This document shows positions 5,274 through 6,885 of a stretch of 6,885 nucleotides of DNA, piece by piece (position 1 is the first letter of the stretch; every line of letters starts with the position of its first letter). The stretch lies in the NCBI GenBank assembly GCA_011372845.1, contig DSAI01000079.1, positions 1-6,885 on the forward strand. The letters are read 5' to 3'. The position numbers and the translations under genes are program-made. Below the pieces are notes generated by a model. That model was not told the DNA's origin. It saw only the letters and a list, made by a program, of their open reading frames with translations, and did no database searches. The DNA comes from Actinomycetota bacterium (lineage in GTDB: Bacteria > Actinomycetota > Coriobacteriia > Anaerosomatales > Anaerosomataceae).

Positions 5274-6814
5274 TCGCGATCATCCCGGCGGCTGGCGGTC
5301 TGCTCGTGGGAATCATCCGTCATGTATGGATGCCCGAGGCGTTCTGCAGCCCGTGCGCCACCGATGCGATGATCGACATCATCCACGAGGATGGCGGGCG
5401 CTCCAAGTTCAGGGTCCCGTTCGTGACGATCCTGACCGCCTCGATCACCCTCGCCTCCGGCGGGAGCGCCGGCCGGGAGTGTCCCACGGCGCTGATCGGC
5501 ACAGGTTTCGGTTCGATCAGCTCGACCATCATCGAGAAGCTCCGTCTCGACAAGCTGCTTGGATTCTCCTTTACCAAGGACGATGTCCGCGTGCTGGCCG
5601 TATGTGGTGCGGCCGCCGGTATAGGGGCGGTGTTCAGGGCGCCGATCGGGAGCGCGCTGTTCGTCACCAGCGTGCTGTACATCTACGGCATGGAATACGA
5701 CCTCGTGTTGCCTTCGATGATCTCGTCGGCAACGAGCTACCTGCTCTTCTCGGTCTTCTACGGCTTCGAGCCGCTGTTCAACGCGCCGTTCATCTGGGCG
5801 TTCAACGTCTTCGACCTCTCCGTGGTGCTCCTGATCGGCGTGCTGGCGAGCCTCGGCGGCGTCCTGTACCTGAAGGTCTTCTACGGTATCTTCAGGCGGT
5901 TCAGGAGCATGGCCATGCCCGACTGGCTCAAGCCCGCTCTGGGTGGTCTTCTGTTGGGCATCCTGGTCCTGTTCATCCCACGCGTGTGGGGCATGGGCTA
6001 CGGGACGATTCAGGACATCATCGACCTGCAGCTTGCGCTGCCGATGCTGCTCCTCCTGGTAATCGCCAAGATTCTGGCGAGCTCGCTCTCGATCGGCTCG
6101 GGAGGCGCCGGTGGGGTCATCGCACCGTCACTCTTCATCGGCGCGGCGCTCGGAGGGGCGGTGGGCACGATGGCCACGCAGCTCTTTCCCGGCGCCGAGG
6201 CCCACCCCACGCTGTATGTGATCGCGGGCATGGGCGCACTGTACGCATCGGTGGGGAAGGTCCCGCTCTCAACGGCGATCATCCTGTGTGAGACGACACG
6301 CAACTACACGATGATCATCCCGCTCATCGTCGCCACCACTGCGGGCTTCCTGGCATCCGGCACCAGCACGATCTACGAGAGCCAGCATGCCGACGCCACC
6401 CGTGAGACCGCCGACATCCTGCGCAGGGTGCCCGTGGAGCGGGTGATGGCGAAGGATCCCTTCGTGCTCCGTGAAGATATCAGCGCTCAGGACGTCCTCC
6501 GTGCTGTTGGGACGTCGGGGCATCACGGGTTCCCCGTGGTGAACGACGATGACCACCTCGTGGGGGTGGTGAGCTGGACCGATGCGCGCGCACTGCCGTA
6601 CGAGGAGCGCGCCACCACGCCCGTCTCCGAGATCATGACCAGAGAGTTGATCTGGTTGCGCCCTACCGACAGCACCCGTACGGCGCTCGACATGATCGAG
6701 CACAACAAGATCGGACGCGTGATCATCGCCGAGCCGGATGGCAAGAGGGTCCTCGGCGTGGTGACACGGGCCGACCTGATCAATGCGTACTCGGAGTGGA
6801 TCAGCGCCACCTGA
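5147..6814 (+). CDS. 3' fragment of the frameshifted ClC gene
   Basis: This open frame gives up to 555 residues, but the first 28 or so (5147-5230) are the wrong frame of the first membrane helix and are Arg/His-rich. Real ClC sequence begins at about 5231 with LFDSVAAALPDL and continues through the channel core to both CBS domains. An annotation that calls it from 5147 or a nearby start would miss the first helix. Confidence 0.75.
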   Translation: MVHRRGTRGRAGWHRRAALQLHPRRDHALFDSVAAALPDLRLIAIIPAAGGLLVGIIRHVWMPEAFCSPCATDAMIDIIHEDGGRSKFRVPFVTILTASITLASGGSAGRECPTALIGTGFGSISSTIIEKLRLDKLLGFSFTKDDVRVLAVCGAAAGIGAVFRAPIGSALFVTSVLYIYGMEYDLVLPSMISSATSYLLFSVFYGFEPLFNAPFIWAFNVFDLSVVLLIGVLASLGGVLYLKVFYGIFRRFRSMAMPDWLKPALGGLLLGILVLFIPRVWGMGYGTIQDIIDLQLALPMLLLLVIAKILASSLSIGSGGAGGVIAPSLFIGAALGGAVGTMATQLFPGAEAHPTLYVIAGMGALYASVGKVPLSTAIILCETTRNYTMIIPLIVATTAGFLASGTSTIYESQHADATRETADILRRVPVERVMAKDPFVLREDISAQDVLRAVGTSGHHGFPVVNDDDHLVGVVSWTDARALPYEERATTPVSEIMTRELIWLRPTDSTRTALDMIEHNKIGRVIIAEPDGKRVLGVVTRADLINAYSEWISAT

Positions 6815-6885
6815 TGCGCGCCAGCGCGGGGCAGGACGCCGCGGGCGCTTCACTCATCCTCGGCGACGTGTCCCGACATCGGCAC
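6815..6885. other. Window end: unresolved gene edge
   Basis: Two readings are possible. A rightward ORF could start at ATG 6814-6816, overlapping the ClC stop as TGATG, and stays open for 24 codons to the window end; no clear ribosome binding site precedes it. Alternatively a leftward gene could end at TGA 6850-6852, with its last residues reading SGHVAEDE. Neither product can be recognised from so little sequence. The GC-rich stretch 6823-6849 can fold weakly but lacks a U tract. Confidence 0.3.

Larger units (their letters stand above)
5001..6814 (+). pseudogene. ClC-family chloride channel/antiporter with two CBS domains, frameshifted
   Basis: Reconstructed as one gene of about 604 residues: residues 1-76 come from the frame starting at ATG 5001, the rest from the frame ending at TGA 6812-6814. 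One base seems to be missing near 5229-5231. ClC proteins are dimeric membrane channels or chloride/proton antiporters. Composite numbering: a cytoplasmic N terminus to about 50, a first membrane helix near 51-70 (WSIAAGLVGVLGGIGALLF), an N-terminal filter region with CSPCATDA (116-123), GSAGRECP ending at 162 with the likely gating Glu160, LFVTSVLY around Ser224, and GGVIAPSLFIGAALGG around 371-386. Two CBS domains follow at about 482-540 and 542-600; in ClC proteins these regulate gating, often by binding adenine nucleotides. Several filter residues differ from the family norm. The start is tentative: only a GGGG patch (4991-4994) lies upstream. The gene is divergent from the tRNA cluster. 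The intact downstream frame suggests a recent mutation or a sequence error. Confidence 0.88.

Overview
The window is high-GC bacterial DNA. Dense gene packing, Shine-Dalgarno starts and tRNAs with encoded CCA ends fit an actinobacterial-type genome. A lineage near the Coriobacteriia is my guess from the gene style (Rrf2 regulator, PEGA/propeller membrane protein, SLOG protein), but nothing here proves it.

Layout. Positions 1-834 (+) hold the 3' two thirds of seryl-tRNA synthetase (serS). A small lipoprotein gene overlaps its stop and ends at 1454. Three genes then run leftward: an Rrf2-family regulator with three clustered cysteines (1911 to 1444), whose end overlaps the lipoprotein gene by 11 bp; a SLOG/LOG-like nucleotide-binding protein (2546 to 2058); and, 31 bp upstream of that and probably co-transcribed, a membrane-anchored protein with an Arg-rich tail, two PEGA-like domains and a YVTN-type beta-propeller (4269 to 2578). 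Further right is a leftward tRNA cluster, Ser(UGA), Ser(GCU), Arg(ACG), with a good promoter in front and one intrinsic terminator behind. Divergent from it is a ClC-family anion channel/transporter gene with two C-terminal CBS domains (5001 to 6814), which carries an apparent one-base deletion near 5229-5231. The last 71 bases hold only gene edges that cannot be resolved.

How the parts relate. serS and two tRNA-Ser genes lie within 5 kb of each other, so part of the serine decoding machinery is clustered. The PEGA/propeller and SLOG genes look like a two-gene operon of unknown role. No mobile element, CRISPR array, phage gene or defence system was seen. The points most worth a second look are the ClC gene (frame break plus unusual residues at the expected anion-filter positions), the propeller/SLOG pair, and the short-leader tRNA promoters.
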